DNA of 6,878 nt from Pseudomonadota bacterium (lineage in GTDB: Bacteria; Myxococcota; Polyangia; Polyangiales; Polyangiaceae). The stretch is taken from NCBI GenBank assembly GCA_023419055.1, contig JAEZYO010001061.1, positions 1-6,878 on the forward strand, written 5' to 3'. The position numbers and the translations under genes were made by a program. The notes below the pieces were generated by a model, which made no database searches, was not told the origin of the DNA, and saw only the letters and a program-made list of their open reading frames with translations. This document shows, one piece after another, positions 5,662 through 6,878 of this stretch. Within the stretch, counting starts at the first letter, position 1. Each line of letters begins with the position of its first letter.

Positions 5662-6690
5662 ATGAGCTCTGCGAGGAAGGTTCGGGCTGCCGCGGTGCAG
5701 CTCAGCCCGGTGTTGTTCAGCCGCGAGGGCACCACCGAGCGCGTGTGCGAGTGGGTGGCCGAAGCGGCTCGGAAGGGAGCGGAGCTCGTCGTCTTTCCCG
5801 AGACCGTGATCCCGTACTACCCGTACTTCTCCTTCATCAAGCCCCCGGTGGTCACCGGCGCGGATCACCTGCTCTTGATGGAGCAGTCGGTAGAGGTGCC
5901 GAGCCCCACGACCGAGCGCATCGCGCGCGCGGCTCGGGAAGCGGGTGCGGTCGTGGTCGTCGGCGTGAACGAGCGCGACCACGGCTCGCTCTACAACGCG
6001 CAGCTCGTGTTCGACGCGGACGGCACGCTCGTCCAGGCCCGGCGCAAGATCACGCCGACCTACCACGAGCGGATGCTCTGGGGGCAGGGGCAGGGCGACG
6101 GCTTGAGGGCGGTCGACACGCGCGTAGGCAGGATCGGCGCGCTCGCCTGCTGGGAGCACTACAACCCGCTCGCCCGCTACGCGCTCATGGCCGACCACGA
6201 GCAGATCCACGTGGCCATGTTCCCCGGCTCGCTCGTCGGTAACGTCTTCCGCGAGCAGATCGAGGTGACCATTCGCCACCACGCGCTCGAGTCAGGCTGC
6301 TTCGTCGTGAACGCCACCGGCTTCCTGTCACCCGAGCAGGTGAAGCTCGTGGCGGGAGAGAGCGGCCTGGAACGCGCGCTCAGCGGTGGCTGCTTCACCG
6401 CCATCGTCTCTCCCGAGGGGAGCCTGCTCGCCCCGCCGCTCACCGAGGGCGAGGGCATGGTGCTCGCCGATCTGGATCTCTCACTGATCGCGAAGCGCAA
6501 GCGCATGATGGATTCGGTCGGTCACTACAGCCGCCCGGAGCTCTTGCAGCTCGCGATCCGGCGTGAGCCGCAGCCGAAGGTGCGCGAGCTCAACGTCTCA
6601 GAACCGACCGTCTTCCCCGAACCGAGGAGCAATCATGGCGCGTTCGCTTCCACTCTTGAAGGTATCGCCGGCGAGCCCACCGCTTCGTGA
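5662..6690 (+). CDS. nitC: NitC, Nit6803-type nitrilase
   Basis: A 342-residue carbon-nitrogen hydrolase, matching the length of cyanobacterial Nit6803. The catalytic triad is visible: E47 in [10 protein letters not shown]129 in [15 protein letters not shown] and C163 in [11 protein letters not shown]136 in the same YHERMLWG loop corresponds to the second conserved glutamate. Nitrilases hydrolyse organic nitriles to acid and ammonia via a cysteine thioester and form spiral oligomers. In the Nit1C cluster this enzyme is required for growth on cyanide in Pseudomonas fluorescens 11764, probably acting on a nitrile formed from cyanide; the true substrate is not settled. The start at 5662 follows an AAGGGAAGGA ribosome site with 8-nt spacing. 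An in-frame TTG at 5629 overlapping the nitB stop is possible but less likely. The last 56 bases overlap nitD in another frame. Confidence 0.95.
   Translation: MSSARKVRAAAVQLSPVLFSREGTTERVCEWVAEAARKGAELVVFPETVIPYYPYFSFIKPPVVTGADHLLLMEQSVEVPSPTTERIARAAREAGAVVVVGVNERDHGSLYNAQLVFDADGTLVQARRKITPTYHERMLWGQGQGDGLRAVDTRVGRIGALACWEHYNPLARYALMADHEQIHVAMFPGSLVGNVFREQIEVTIRHHALESGCFVVNATGFLSPEQVKLVAGESGLERALSGGCFTAIVSPEGSLLAPPLTEGEGMVLADLDLSLIAKRKRMMDSVGHYSRPELLQLAIRREPQPKVRELNVSEPTVFPEPRSNHGAFASTLEGIAGEPTAS
6624..6629 (+). promoter_or_regulatory. Ribosome binding site of nitD inside nitC
   Basis: GAGGAG ends five bases before ATG 6635 and lies within the nitC coding region. The optimal spacing decides the nitD start and points to translation of nitD while nitC is still being read. 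Confidence 0.75.
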
Positions 6691-6878
6691 CCCGTCGGAG
6701 CTCGCGTCGGAGCTCCAGACCTACGGCATGCGCTGGGTCGATCCCGGCGGGCTTGGTTTGAGCCGAAAAGGCGGCGCAGGGCCGTCCGATCACCAGGCGG
6801 TGACGCTCGGGGGGCACACGCTGATGGTGCCTATTTGGACCCACGCGTCCGCGCTCTCGCCGTACACCGCCGAGGTCA
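6635..6878 (+). CDS. nitD: NitD, MSMEG_0568-family radical SAM protein, N-terminus only
   Basis: From ATG 6635 the frame stays open to the right edge (81 codons). The visible part reads [14 protein letters not shown], then [28 protein letters not shown], the characteristic N-terminus of the MSMEG_0568 radical SAM family that follows the nitrilase in Nit1C clusters. The CxxxCxxC motif that binds the 4Fe-4S cluster would lie further downstream and cannot be checked here. The substrate of this radical SAM enzyme is unknown; it probably helps turn cyanide, or a compound made from it, into the nitrile or another intermediate (inference). The gene begins inside nitC with a 56-nt overlap and its own ribosome site, so it belongs to the same transcript. 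The rest of the cluster (acetyltransferase, AIR-synthase-like protein, flavin-dependent oxidoreductase) is expected to the right. Confidence 0.9.
   Translation, partial: MARSLPLLKVSPASPPLRDPSELASELQTYGMRWVDPGGLGLSRKGGAGPSDHQAVTLGGHTLMVPIWTHASALSPYTAEV

Overview
The window reads as a high-GC chromosomal segment from a bacterium. The GC-rich third positions, a sigma-54 activator, and a kaiC-kaiB-PAS kinase cluster suggest Myxococcota (Polyangia-like) or another proteobacterial-grade lineage. This is an inference from style, not from a marker gene, and the organism is not identified. There are seven protein-coding genes in two divergent blocks, five complete and two cut by the window edges. I see no RNA gene, insertion sequence, CRISPR array or phage remnant.

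Left block (minus strand, about 3031 down to 1): a KaiC-type double-ATPase clock protein with an extra coiled-coil tail, then KaiB, then a PAS-domain histidine kinase that runs off the left edge. The gaps are 15 nt or shorter (12 and 15 nt), so this looks like one transcript, kaiC-kaiB-kinase. No kaiA is seen. The kinase is a PAS-HisKA protein, unlike cyanobacterial SasA, which has a KaiB-like sensor.

Centre (3032-3347): a 316-bp divergent intergenic region with no gene. It holds three short perfect palindromes but no promoter I can call with confidence.

Right block (plus strand, 3348 to the right edge): a GAF-AAA+-Fis sigma-54 activator (nitA-like), then the start of the widely conserved Nit1C cluster: nitB (MSMEG_0572/Sll0783 family), nitC (Nit6803-type nitrilase) and the first 81 codons of nitD (MSMEG_0568-family radical SAM protein). 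In other bacteria this cluster has been genetically linked to using cyanide as a nitrogen source and to nitrogen-starvation responses. The 224-bp gap between nitA and nitB contains a near-perfect sigma-54 promoter (-24 TGGCACG, -12 TCGCA) ending 56 nt before the nitB start. The simplest model is that NitA senses a signal through its GAF domain and switches on nitBCD... together with sigma-54.

The most interesting points are the sigma-54 promoter with repeated sequence upstream of it, the head-to-head placement of a Kai operon and a cyanide/nitrogen operon, the GAFSGA (not GAFTGA) sigma-54 contact loop in NitA, the near-identical translation leaders of kaiC and the kinase gene, and the 56-nt overlap of nitC and nitD.
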